From an uncultured Pelagibacteraceae bacterium (GTDB lineage Bacteria; Pseudomonadota; Alphaproteobacteria; Pelagibacterales; Pelagibacteraceae), in the NCBI GenBank assembly GCA_902604245.1, contig CACKXQ010000003.1, positions 1 to 64,000 of the forward strand: DNA of 64,000 nt. Reading direction: 5' to 3'. Positions 1-8,284 of the stretch are shown one piece after another (within the stretch, counting starts at the first letter, position 1; each line of letters starts with the position of its first letter). Position numbers and translations under genes: made by a program. The notes under the pieces were generated by a model that had not been told where the DNA came from, ran no database searches, and saw nothing but the letters and a program-made list of their open reading frames with translations.

Positions 1-1542
1 AATGCAGGTAGCAAAGCAATTGATATTGGTACCATCACGTTTACAATTACCGGAATTAATGAAGGTCCAACTGCAACCAATGATACTATTACTGTTTCTA
101 CAACAGAAGGTTCTACAACAACTGTTTCAAATGGTAGTACAAATGACCTTGATGGAAACGATACTGACGGTGATGGAGACTCAATTTCAATTACAAATTT
201 TGCTTCAGGATCTACTGAAGGAAGTGGTACTACTTTTGCAGCGGGAAGTGAAATCACTGGTTCTTATGGTACATTGACGTTAAATGCTGACGGAAGTTAT
301 ACATACGTTTTAAGTAGTACACTTACAGATGATGAATCAAAAAATGCTGGTTCAGACCCAGTCTATGACAATTTTTGGTATACTATCAGTGACGGAAACT
401 CTACAGATACTGCTGTTCTACAAATTAAAATTATTTTCCCAGCTGTAATTACTGGTGGAGGAAATGAGACAGATAATTCAAAAAGTGAGCCTGATGCTGA
501 AAATGAAAGTGATTCAGAAAGTGAGGGAAAAGGCAAACAAAATGCTGATATTAAAAATGAGAAAAAACAAAGAAGATCTGAAAAAATAGATACACCAGAA
601 CTTGAATTACCTGAGTCAAGCACTAGAGATGGAGCAGAATTTAATCAAGGATTAAGGTTAGTAGATCTTGTTGCAGAATCAGAGTCCATAAGTACTGGTG
701 ATGACTCATCAGTTATTGAAAATTTAAAAGCTAAATACACTAAAGACGGTATCAAAGTTAAATTTAAAGTTTTCAATGATGAAGGAAAAGAAATGAATAA
801 GTATTACGGAGAAATGAAAGATGGATCAGTTCTCCCTAATTGGATTAAAGTTGATCCTAAAACTGGAAAAACTACCACTAACATTCCAAAGGGTACACAG
901 ATGTTAGAATTCAAAATAGTTGCAGTAGATGCGGATAATAATCAAAAAAAAGTAACAGTTGTTATTGATCCAAAAAAACTTATGAACGATAAAGATGTCT
1001 TCAAAAAAATAAAGAAAGCTAATAAAACTAAAGTTAATGTAGACACAAGTGGAACAGTTCAATTACAATCAACAAATGAAGTTGGGTCTATTGATAAGAC
1101 TACAACTAACGTATTAAATAATAATAAATTTACAGAATTTTTAAATATAGAACCAAGTGAAATATTAAATGTCGAAACTCAAATAGTTGAGAATAAATAT
1201 TATTTAGATTTACCAATTGTTAAAGCACAAAACTCAGAGGAATTTGAGATTGTTCAAGAAGACGGACAACAACTTCCAGAATGGATAAAAATTGATCCAT
1301 TTACTGGACAAATAATTGCAGAGCCACCAAGTGATGTTGATAATATTAAATTAAAAATAATTACAGAAAAAGACGGTGGTGAAATTGTAGTCAAAGAAGT
1401 TGAACTAGAGTTTAACAAAGAAAATAATAATACTGAAAAATTAGATGATCCCCAAACTACTTTTGAACCATTAAACACTCAACTTGCAAAAGCACAAGTT
1501 AACTTTGATGATTATGGTGATAAGTTGATAAGAAGCTTGTAA
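1..1542 (+). CDS. C-terminal part of large VCBS/Ig-like repeat surface protein (5' end outside window)
   Basis: The frame is open from the first base, so the gene starts upstream of the window; only about 513 C-terminal residues are visible. The first ~150 residues carry a VCBS-type repeat with the typical GTLTLNADGSYTYV signature (about bases 265-310) and Asp/Asn-rich Ca-binding-like stretches such as DGNDTDGDGDS. A highly charged Ser/Glu/Lys linker follows (about 460-600). Then come two Ig-like (He_PIG-type) domains marked by LPNWIKVDPKTG (about 832-868) and LPEWIKIDPFTG (about 1274-1309). Such proteins are usually giant secreted or surface adhesins exported by type I-like systems. The three downstream genes encode adaptor-type proteins, which supports export. 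No classical RTX nonapeptide repeats are visible in this part. Ligand and total length are unknown. Confidence 0.8.
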   Translation, partial: NAGSKAIDIGTITFTITGINEGPTATNDTITVSTTEGSTTTVSNGSTNDLDGNDTDGDGDSISITNFASGSTEGSGTTFAAGSEITGSYGTLTLNADGSYTYVLSSTLTDDESKNAGSDPVYDNFWYTISDGNSTDTAVLQIKIIFPAVITGGGNETDNSKSEPDAENESDSESEGKGKQNADIKNEKKQRRSEKIDTPELELPESSTRDGAEFNQGLRLVDLVAESESISTGDDSSVIENLKAKYTKDGIKVKFKVFNDEGKEMNKYYGEMKDGSVLPNWIKVDPKTGKTTTNIPKGTQMLEFKIVAVDADNNQKKVTVVIDPKKLMNDKDVFKKIKKANKTKVNVDTSGTVQLQSTNEVGSIDKTTTNVLNNNKFTEFLNIEPSEILNVETQIVENKYYLDLPIVKAQNSEEFEIVQEDGQQLPEWIKIDPFTGQIIAEPPSDVDNIKLKIITEKDGGEIVVKEVELEFNKENNNTEKLDDPQTTFEPLNTQLAKAQVNFDDYGDKLIRSL

Positions 1543-1577
1543 TATTGTAATCTAAAGCTCGTAATATTGTAATTTCT
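1533..1577 (+). repeat. Two tandem copies of a ~22-bp sequence at the end of the surface-protein gene
   Basis: AAGCTTGTAATATTGTAAT (from 1533) is repeated as AAGCTCGTAATATTGTAAT (from 1555). The first copy overlaps the last codons and stop of the surface-protein gene and the second lies in the 36-bp spacer before the adaptor gene. It looks like a short slipped duplication. It leaves the following start codon at 1579 with no clear Shine-Dalgarno sequence. Confidence 0.6.
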
Positions 1578-1578
1578 A

Positions 1579-2289
1579 ATGAAAAAAATCTTAATATTAA
1601 CTATTTTATTGTTGTCACCTATGTTTGCCTCAGCGGATGATAGAACAGCAAGAGCATTAGTTTCAGCTACAGAAAAGGTCTCAATTTCAAGTGAAATATC
1701 AGCAAGAGTTGAAAAAATAAATTTTTTATTAGGAGATGCTTTTAAAAAAGGGGATGTGCTTATTAGTTTTGATTGTGAGTTATATAAAGCTCAAAACGAA
1801 GTAATTAAAGCAAATTATGAGACAGCTAAAATTCAGTTAGAAAATGATAAACAATTACTGGAAATGAGATCAATTGGTAAACTTCAATATCAATTATCTG
1901 TATCAGCTATGAATAAAGCTAAAGCTGAACTAAAAATTTCAACTTTAAATGTGAAAAGATGTAAAGTAATTGCGCCATATGATGGAAAGGTGATGGATGT
2001 TTACACAAGTATATTTTCTACAATTCAAGAAAGACAAAACTTGATGGATATAGTAGGTGATGGTTTGTTAGAAGCTGAAATAATTGTACCAAGTACATGG
2101 TTAAAATGGCTTAAAACTGATCACAATGTTGAAATTCAGATTGATGAAACTGGTGATACATTAAAGGCGAAAATAATTAGTTTTGGTGCAGCGGTTGATG
2201 CAGTCAGCCAAACAATTAAATTAAAAGCTAAGTTTAATGAAAAATATGATGGTTTAATACCTGGTATGAGTGGGACAGTTAAATTTTGA
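1579..2289 (+). CDS. HlyD/RND-type periplasmic adaptor protein
   Basis: A 236-residue protein with a clear signal peptide (residues 1-19, ending FASA) followed by the split biotinyl-lipoyl pattern of membrane fusion proteins. The first half-motif is near residues 35-65 (KINFLLGDAFKKGDVLISFD), then a short helical hairpin, then the second half-motif near residues 130-145 (IAPYDGKVMDVY) and a C-terminal beta-barrel. It is shorter than typical RND adaptors (about 350-400). It begins 36 bp after the surface-protein gene and overlaps the next gene by 4 nt (TTGA), so the genes are probably co-transcribed. The likely role is a periplasmic bridge for export or display of the large surface protein. 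No RND pump, ABC exporter or TolC gene is in the window. Confidence 0.75.
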   Translation: MKKILILTILLLSPMFASADDRTARALVSATEKVSISSEISARVEKINFLLGDAFKKGDVLISFDCELYKAQNEVIKANYETAKIQLENDKQLLEMRSIGKLQYQLSVSAMNKAKAELKISTLNVKRCKVIAPYDGKVMDVYTSIFSTIQERQNLMDIVGDGLLEAEIIVPSTWLKWLKTDHNVEIQIDETGDTLKAKIISFGAAVDAVSQTIKLKAKFNEKYDGLIPGMSGTVKF

Positions 2290-3626
2290 GCGAAGATAAA
2301 AATATTAAAATTGCAAAGCTAATTGGTTTAGAGAAAAAAACCCGAGAAGCAAAAACTGAAGATGAATTAAATTTTGTCATAGTTAATGAAACAAGACAAT
2401 TAGTAGATTATATAAGCTCATTTCTTTTATTAAAATCATCAAGTAATAACTTTAGTGTAAAAGCAACTTCTGACTTAGCTACAGTTGATAGAACTTCTCC
2501 TTTGATAAGTTACTTAGAAAAAATCATAAATCACAAAGATCATAGGGACTCTAAAGATATACAAACCATCGATCTTGAAAAAACATCAAAATCTTTAAAA
2601 ATTAAAAAACCTAAGAACATTCCAGGTTTTATTTTACAAGTTCCATTATTTTCTGCCCAACAGGGATTTCAAGGTTTTTTAATTTTATCTAAAAATCAGA
2701 CTTTCAATGAGAATGAAATTGATCTTTTAACTCATTTAGCTAATACTTTTGGACATGCTCAGAATACTTTTAAATCAGGCTCTTCAGTTAATCAATTTTT
2801 TAAAAAAAATTTAGGAAGTAAACTTTTTTGGTCAACCATTATTCTATTTATCATAATTTCAATTGTACCAATTAAAATGTCTAGCACTGCCCCAGTTGAC
2901 GTAGTGCCTTCCAATCCAAAATTAGTTACAGCCCCTTTTGATGGAGTTGTAAAAAATATAACTATTAATAATAATGACAAAGTAAGAGTAGGTGATTTAG
3001 TTGTTTTACTTGAAGATTTGGACTTAAATAATGAATATAATCTCGCACAACAATCATTACAAATTGCAGAAAAAGAACTTTTGCGAAGTCGCCAATCATC
3101 TTTTTCTGATACAAAAGAAAAAGCAAGAATTGCTGAATTAGCTGCTCAGGTTGATTTAAAAAAAGCTGAATTGGATTCAGTTTCAAAAAGATTAAAGAAT
3201 TCAAAAATTTACTCAACACAAAATGGAATAGCTATTGTTGACAGAAAATCTGAGTGGCAAGGAAGACCAGTTTCTGTGGGTGAAAAAATAATAACTATTG
3301 CAAATCAAAATGAAATCGAATTTTTAATATGGTTACCAGTTAAAGATTCTTTAGTGATCCAAAAAAATAGTTTGGTAAAAGTTTTTTTGGATATAAATCC
3401 AATGAAATCTTTGGAAGGAAAATTATTAAGAGCGTCTTATCAACCCTCGCTGTCTCCTGAAGGAATATTATCATATAAATTGACAGCAAGTTACGAAGGA
3501 GATGCAAATAAATTACCTCGTATTGGCTTAAGAGGAACAGCTAAAGTGTATGGCTCAGAAGTATCTGTATTTTATTATTTATTCAGAAAACCAATAACAT
3601 TTATGAGGCAGTTAATTGGAATATGA
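2286..3626 (+). CDS. GAF-like domain / transmembrane segment / HlyD-type adaptor fusion
   Basis: A 446-residue protein starting at TTG, whose codon overlaps the upstream TGA; no nearby ATG gives a better start. Residues ~15-165 resemble a GAF domain (SSFLLLKSSSNNFSVKATSD, FILQVPLFSAQQGFQGFLIL, and a hydrophobic NEIDLLTHLANTFGHAQN helix). One transmembrane helix follows near 180-197, then a lipoyl half-motif (APFDGVVKNITINNNDKVRVG, about 215-235), a helical hairpin, and a second half (KIYSTQNGIAIVDRKSEWQG). The order places GAF in the cytoplasm and the adaptor in the periplasm. The GAF call is from pattern only. The next gene overlaps by 4 nt. A cytoplasmic sensory or docking domain on an adaptor is unusual; its ligand is unknown. 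Confidence 0.7.
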   Translation: MSEDKNIKIAKLIGLEKKTREAKTEDELNFVIVNETRQLVDYISSFLLLKSSSNNFSVKATSDLATVDRTSPLISYLEKIINHKDHRDSKDIQTIDLEKTSKSLKIKKPKNIPGFILQVPLFSAQQGFQGFLILSKNQTFNENEIDLLTHLANTFGHAQNTFKSGSSVNQFFKKNLGSKLFWSTIILFIIISIVPIKMSSTAPVDVVPSNPKLVTAPFDGVVKNITINNNDKVRVGDLVVLLEDLDLNNEYNLAQQSLQIAEKELLRSRQSSFSDTKEKARIAELAAQVDLKKAELDSVSKRLKNSKIYSTQNGIAIVDRKSEWQGRPVSVGEKIITIANQNEIEFLIWLPVKDSLVIQKNSLVKVFLDINPMKSLEGKLLRASYQPSLSPEGILSYKLTASYEGDANKLPRIGLRGTAKVYGSEVSVFYYLFRKPITFMRQLIGI

Positions 3627-5725
3627 TAATCCCACATTTAAGACAAGACTTAGAAATTTTGCGTGGTAACAGTAGAGAAGATGGTTCACCTGCATGGCTT
3701 CTATATGATGCTATTAGAAACAAATATTTTACTTTAGGGATCACTGCTTTTCGCTTAATTAAAAATTGGAACGGAGGGGTAGAATTAAAGGATTTTGAAA
3801 AGAAAATAAATTCTGAAGGCATTGAGACAAATATTGATGAGATAAAAAGCTTTGTAAATTTTCTACAATTAAATAATTTAATTGTTCAACCACTTGGTCA
3901 AGGAGTTAATTTACTTTCTCAACAAAAAAATAGTCTTAAAAAACATTGGTTGCTAAATTTAATTCATAGCTATTTATTCTTTAAGATACCATTATTTAAA
4001 CCAGATGAATTTTTAAATAAGTTCATTTCAAAAGTAAAGAGTTTAGGTTCAAAAAATTTTAGAAATCTTATTTATTTTTTTGGTTTCATAGGAATTTTTT
4101 TAGTTATTCAACAATATGAAAGTTTTGCAAAAACGTTTATGTATTTTTTTACTTTCGATGGTTTGTTACTTTATCTTGTCACTTTAATTTTTGTAAAATG
4201 TTTACATGAGCTAGGACATGCATTTGTTGCAAAACACTTTGGTTGTCGAGTATCAGCAATTGGAATAGCGTTTTTAGTATTCTTTCCATTTTTATACACT
4301 GATACAACAGATGCTTGGCGATTAAGAAATCATAAGGAAAGGTTACTAATCAATTTTGCAGGAATTTTAACAGAATTACATCTTGCTTTAATTGCAACTT
4401 TTGCTTGGGCAGTATTACCAGATGGTGGTCTTAAAAGTGTAGCCTTTTTTATAGCAACTACAAGCTGGATTTCCTCGTTGGTGATTAACGTTAGTCCGTT
4501 TATGAGATTTGATGGATATTATGTTTTTGCTGATTGGCTAAAAGCTGAAAATTTACAACCAAGGTCATTTGCATTAGCAAGATGGCAAGTAAGAGAAACC
4601 TTATTTGGATTGAACCATAGTCCTCCAGAGGAATTAAACCCATCTAGAAGGTGGCTATTTATAATTTACGCATGGTCAACTTGGGTTTATAGATTTTTCT
4701 TATTTATTGGAATTGCTTTGTTGGTCTACCATTTTGCTTTTAAAGTTTTAGGTATTATTTTATTTGTGATTGAAATTTATTGGTTCATTATGGCACCAAT
4801 AGTAAGAGAAATGAAACAATGGTTTCTTCTTAAAAAAGATATCAAATTTAACATAAAAACTTTCAGATTACTTATATTTTTAATCACTTTATCTTTGCTT
4901 TTATTTGCTCCATGGAAATCATCATTGAAAATACCAGCTGTTTTTATTTCTGAACAATATTCTAAAATATATGCTCCTTATCCTGCGCAAATAAAAAACA
5001 TAATGGTAAAAAATGATGATGTAGTTAAAAAAGGTCAATCTATTATAGAATTTTATTCTCCTAAATTAGAAGATCAAATTAATTCTACTCGAACAAAGTT
5101 AGAATTGATTAAAACAAAACTAAATCGATTAAGTGATAGTGCTGGAAATATGGATCAATATATAACTCTTCAACAACGACTTATTTCTGTAAATAGCGAA
5201 TTGAGTGGTTTACTAAAAATACAAGATAAAATGATATTAAAATCACCTATTGATGGATCAATCAAAGATCTTGATAATTTATCAAATGGTATATGGGTAA
5301 ACAATAGAAATGAATTGTTTGGAATAGTTAAATACGGAACAGGACAGGTAAAAGGATTTATAAAAGAAAATCAAATTGATCGTTTTAAATTGAACAATGC
5401 AGCAGTATTTATTCCAAGTGATGGGACTCATAAAAAAATTAATTTAATTTCTAAATCATTAGATTATTCTGCAGTGAACGCTTTGCCTTACCTTTCGTTA
5501 TCATCAACATATAGCGGACCTATTGCAGTAAGAAATGATATAGAAACAGAATATGAAAATAGATCTGAGACAGCATATTATTCAGCTGATTTCCAAATAG
5601 TATCAAAGACCAATATTGAATTTGAATTACCAGGATATGTCCATATTGATGGATACAGATATAGCCCATTCATAAAATTTTTTAGAAATATATTTTCACT
5701 ACTTATTAGAGAGAGTGGTTTTTAA
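3623..5725 (+). CDS. M50-type site-2 metalloprotease with N-terminal PqqD-like region and C-terminal HlyD-like region
   Basis: A 700-residue membrane protein. Residues ~1-95 resemble a PqqD-like peptide-binding winged domain. Several transmembrane helices surround the zinc motif HELGH (195-199) and the distal NVSPFMRFDGYY (Asp ~297), the two hallmarks of M50 intramembrane zinc proteases. After another set of helices, residues ~440-700 form a periplasmic HlyD-like arm with lipoyl half-motifs (YAPYPAQIKNIMVKNDDVVK and LKSPIDGSIKDL). It overlaps the upstream fusion gene by 4 nt and converges with photolyase, sharing 4 nt. Peptidases of this 'putative peptide zinc metalloprotease' type occur near adaptors and giant adhesins. 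The likely role is processing or export of the surface protein, which is inference. Confidence 0.8.
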   Translation: MIIPHLRQDLEILRGNSREDGSPAWLLYDAIRNKYFTLGITAFRLIKNWNGGVELKDFEKKINSEGIETNIDEIKSFVNFLQLNNLIVQPLGQGVNLLSQQKNSLKKHWLLNLIHSYLFFKIPLFKPDEFLNKFISKVKSLGSKNFRNLIYFFGFIGIFLVIQQYESFAKTFMYFFTFDGLLLYLVTLIFVKCLHELGHAFVAKHFGCRVSAIGIAFLVFFPFLYTDTTDAWRLRNHKERLLINFAGILTELHLALIATFAWAVLPDGGLKSVAFFIATTSWISSLVINVSPFMRFDGYYVFADWLKAENLQPRSFALARWQVRETLFGLNHSPPEELNPSRRWLFIIYAWSTWVYRFFLFIGIALLVYHFAFKVLGIILFVIEIYWFIMAPIVREMKQWFLLKKDIKFNIKTFRLLIFLITLSLLLFAPWKSSLKIPAVFISEQYSKIYAPYPAQIKNIMVKNDDVVKKGQSIIEFYSPKLEDQINSTRTKLELIKTKLNRLSDSAGNMDQYITLQQRLISVNSELSGLLKIQDKMILKSPIDGSIKDLDNLSNGIWVNNRNELFGIVKYGTGQVKGFIKENQIDRFKLNNAAVFIPSDGTHKKINLISKSLDYSAVNALPYLSLSSTYSGPIAVRNDIETEYENRSETAYYSADFQIVSKTNIEFELPGYVHIDGYRYSPFIKFFRNIFSLLIRESGF

Positions 5726-7143
5726 TTTTTCTTAATACTTTGAAAAGCTTGTAAAGCAGCAGCTCTTGCTTGTTCATGGATGACAATTGGCTTTGGATAA
5801 TCTTTTCCAATAATTGTTTTAATTCCCTCTTGATATTTTAACTCCAGTTCCCAAGGTTTATGAATAAATTTTGGTGGCACGTTTTTTAATTCAGGAACCC
5901 ATTTTTTTACATATTCACCCTGTTTATCAAATTTTTCACCCTGCAAAATAGGGTTGAAAATTCTAAAATATGGAGCTGCATCAGCACCACATCCAGCTAC
6001 CCATTGCCATTGAGCAACATTATTTGCTTCATTGAAATCAAGAAGACAATTTCTGAAATATTTTTCTCCCTCTTTCCAATTAATTCTTAAGTGTTTTACT
6101 AAAAAAGACCCAACTACCATTCTAATTCTATTATGCATCCATCCTGTTTCATACAATTCTCTCATACCAGCATCTACAATTGGATAGCCTGTCATCCCTT
6201 TTTTCCATGCATTTAAAAATTTAGAATTATTTACCCATGGAAATTTATCAAATTCTTTTCTTAAGTTTCCTTTAAGCATTTGTGGAAAGTAATTAATAAG
6301 ACTGTGAGAAAACTCTCTCCAACCAATTTCATTGGTGTATTTTTTTACACTTACATTATTAGATTTTAGTTTTTTACACTTCTGCCAAATATGACCAACA
6401 TTAATTTGTCCATTTCTAATATATGGAGAAAGTAATGACGTTCCTTTAATTGATGGAAAGTCACGATCAACACCATAATTAAGTATGTTTTTGTTTACAA
6501 AATTATCTAAATTTTCATGGGCTTTTTGCTCTGACGGTACCCAATACTTTTCAAATTTTTTATACCAATTAGATTTAGGTAAAATATCCTCAGATTTTAT
6601 TTGATTTTTAAACAATGTGTTTATCTTTTTACACTTTTTAACTTTGCTTATTTTGTCAGGCAGTCTCTCTAAATAAAATTGTTCTGCATTCCTCCAAAAA
6701 GGACTATAGACTTTAAAAGGTGTGCCATCATTTTTCGTAATTTTATTATATTCATTAAGCACATTTCCTTTAAAAAATTTGAAATCAATTTTCTTTTTTG
6801 AAAAATCAGTACCAATTTTTTTATCTTTTTCTAATTCTGTAGGTTCATAAACTTTATTCCAGTAAATAGATATTTTACTATTAGATTTTATTTTAGAAAA
6901 AAAATTTATTTCATCATCTTTAATTATTTCCAATCCAATATTTAATTTTTTTAAATCTGATTTAAAGTTTTCTAAGGATTTACTTACCCACCACTTTTGA
7001 GCTTCTCTTTTATGATCAAAAATATTACTATTAAAAATAAATACTGCCGTTACTATATCATGCTTGTTTGAAGCATAAGTCAGTGCATCATTATTTTGTA
7101 TTCGAAAATCATCTCTTATCCAAACAAGCGCTGTATTAGCCAT
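5722..7143 (-). CDS. phr: Deoxyribodipyrimidine (CPD) photolyase, cryptochrome/photolyase family
   Basis: About 473 residues. The N-terminal alpha/beta antenna domain starts MANTALVWIRDDFR; the C-terminal FAD domain has IGWREFSHSL, DAGMRELYETGWMHNRIRM and NEANNVAQWQWVAGCGADAA, all diagnostic for class I photolyases. It repairs UV-induced cyclobutane pyrimidine dimers using FADH- and usually an MTHF antenna. The ATG at 7143 is chosen because the protein then begins exactly as the family does and overlaps the upstream TAA by only a few bases. A longer in-frame start at 7179 would add 12 unrelated residues. It is the last gene of the long minus-strand run and is probably translationally coupled to the lyase gene. 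It suits a surface-ocean bacterium. Confidence 0.93.
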   Translation of the reverse strand: MANTALVWIRDDFRIQNNDALTYASNKHDIVTAVFIFNSNIFDHKREAQKWWVSKSLENFKSDLKKLNIGLEIIKDDEINFFSKIKSNSKISIYWNKVYEPTELEKDKKIGTDFSKKKIDFKFFKGNVLNEYNKITKNDGTPFKVYSPFWRNAEQFYLERLPDKISKVKKCKKINTLFKNQIKSEDILPKSNWYKKFEKYWVPSEQKAHENLDNFVNKNILNYGVDRDFPSIKGTSLLSPYIRNGQINVGHIWQKCKKLKSNNVSVKKYTNEIGWREFSHSLINYFPQMLKGNLRKEFDKFPWVNNSKFLNAWKKGMTGYPIVDAGMRELYETGWMHNRIRMVVGSFLVKHLRINWKEGEKYFRNCLLDFNEANNVAQWQWVAGCGADAAPYFRIFNPILQGEKFDKQGEYVKKWVPELKNVPPKFIHKPWELELKYQEGIKTIIGKDYPKPIVIHEQARAAALQAFQSIKKN

Positions 7144-8281
7144 TTGACAACTGTTCTGATCCTTTAGAAAGAAGTTCATTATAAAGTTTTATGTCTGTAT
7201 CACCTTCACATCCAATTAATAAAACATTCGAATTCATATCTAATTCAAGATCCTTTTTAATTTGTTCGTTATTACAACTAACATTTATACTTATTAGAGC
7301 AGGTGCCGAACATTCTCCTGCAACAATGTTATCCTCACCAAAGTATCCCTTAGCTAACATCGCAACTGACAATGGTATGTCGTCATCAGGAATACTTAGA
7401 CAATTATTTACTGAGTTTTTTAGAATTTGCCATGGGACTAATGATACATCTCCACATGACATTCCTCCCATAATACTTTCTTTTTCTATTTCAACTTTAG
7501 TAAGTTTACCTGCATCAATACTTTTTAAGACACAGTCTGCATTTTTTGGCTCAACAATAATAATTTTTGGAATTCTTTTAAAATATCGTGCAACTCCTGC
7601 TATTACGCCAGAAGCCATACCTCCTACACCTGCTTGAAGAAATATATGTGTTATATAATGATCAGTTTGTTTAGAGATTTCTTCAATCATCACTGAATAT
7701 CCAGCCATGGTTAGTTTTGGAACTATTTGATAATCCTCCCAGGCAACATCTTGTACAATTTCCCAACCATTTTCCTTAGATTGCTTTATGCATTCATCTA
7801 AAGAATTTTCGTAATTTCCCTTTACTCTTGTCACCTCTGCTCCAAGTTTTCGCATCTCGTCAGCTCTTGTTTCACTTACAAATTCACTTATGAAAATTTT
7901 ACATGCAATTCCTAGCCTTTTTGCACCCCAAGCAACTGACTTTCCATGATTTCCTGCGGTTGCTGTAGCAACAACTACATCCTTTCTTCCAGCTGAAACC
8001 TCCGCTACCGCATAAGCACCACCAAGAGCTTTAAAAGATTTTAGTCCAAATCTTTTTGACTCATCTTTGTAAAAGATATTTTTAATATTAAGATTTTTTG
8101 AAAGTTTATTTAAATTAAGTAGGGGAGTGGGTTCATAATTTTCCCAATCAGATATAGTATTAAATGCTTTATCAATAGTTTCTTTATTTAATACACTTAA
8201 AATTTCTTTTCTACTGAATGAATAATTTTTATTTTCAATGAACGATGAAAATTTATTAATATGACTATAATTTATAGACAT
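7136..8281 (-). CDS. dpaL: PLP-dependent diaminopropionate ammonia-lyase-like enzyme
   Basis: A 381-residue fold-type II PLP enzyme. The Schiff-base lysine lies in SFKALGGAYA (Lys ~84), preceded by KDESKRFGL. The phosphate-binding loop is TATAGNHGKSVAWGAKRLG, and GVGGMASGVIAGVARY and EPKNADCVLKS fit the YgeX/DpaL subfamily rather than threonine dehydratase. Known members convert 2,3-diaminopropionate to pyruvate and two ammonia. It sits 3 bp after the GS-like gene and overlaps photolyase, so it is probably part of the upstream GS/glutamate-synthase-domain operon. Release of ammonia near amt and the GS-like gene makes a nitrogen-salvage role plausible. The exact substrate in this context is unproven, and a hydroxyaspartate- or serine-type substrate cannot be ruled out. 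Confidence 0.75.
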   Translation of the reverse strand: MSINYSHINKFSSFIENKNYSFSRKEILSVLNKETIDKAFNTISDWENYEPTPLLNLNKLSKNLNIKNIFYKDESKRFGLKSFKALGGAYAVAEVSAGRKDVVVATATAGNHGKSVAWGAKRLGIACKIFISEFVSETRADEMRKLGAEVTRVKGNYENSLDECIKQSKENGWEIVQDVAWEDYQIVPKLTMAGYSVMIEEISKQTDHYITHIFLQAGVGGMASGVIAGVARYFKRIPKIIIVEPKNADCVLKSIDAGKLTKVEIEKESIMGGMSCGDVSLVPWQILKNSVNNCLSIPDDDIPLSVAMLAKGYFGEDNIVAGECSAPALISINVSCNNEQIKKDLELDMNSNVLLIGCEGDTDIKLYNELLSKGSEQLSNG

Positions 8282-8284
8282 ATT

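Noticed and set aside
2..277. A plus-strand open frame of 91 codons beginning at base 2
   Set aside because: It is out of frame with the VCBS reading frame, which is open from base 1 and shows the family signature; its leucine/glutamine-rich translation is a shadow.
7144..7179. Longer N terminus for photolyase starting at 7179
   Set aside because: The extra 12 residues do not match the family and overlap the ammonia-lyase more; ATG 7143 gives the normal MANTALVWIRDDF start.
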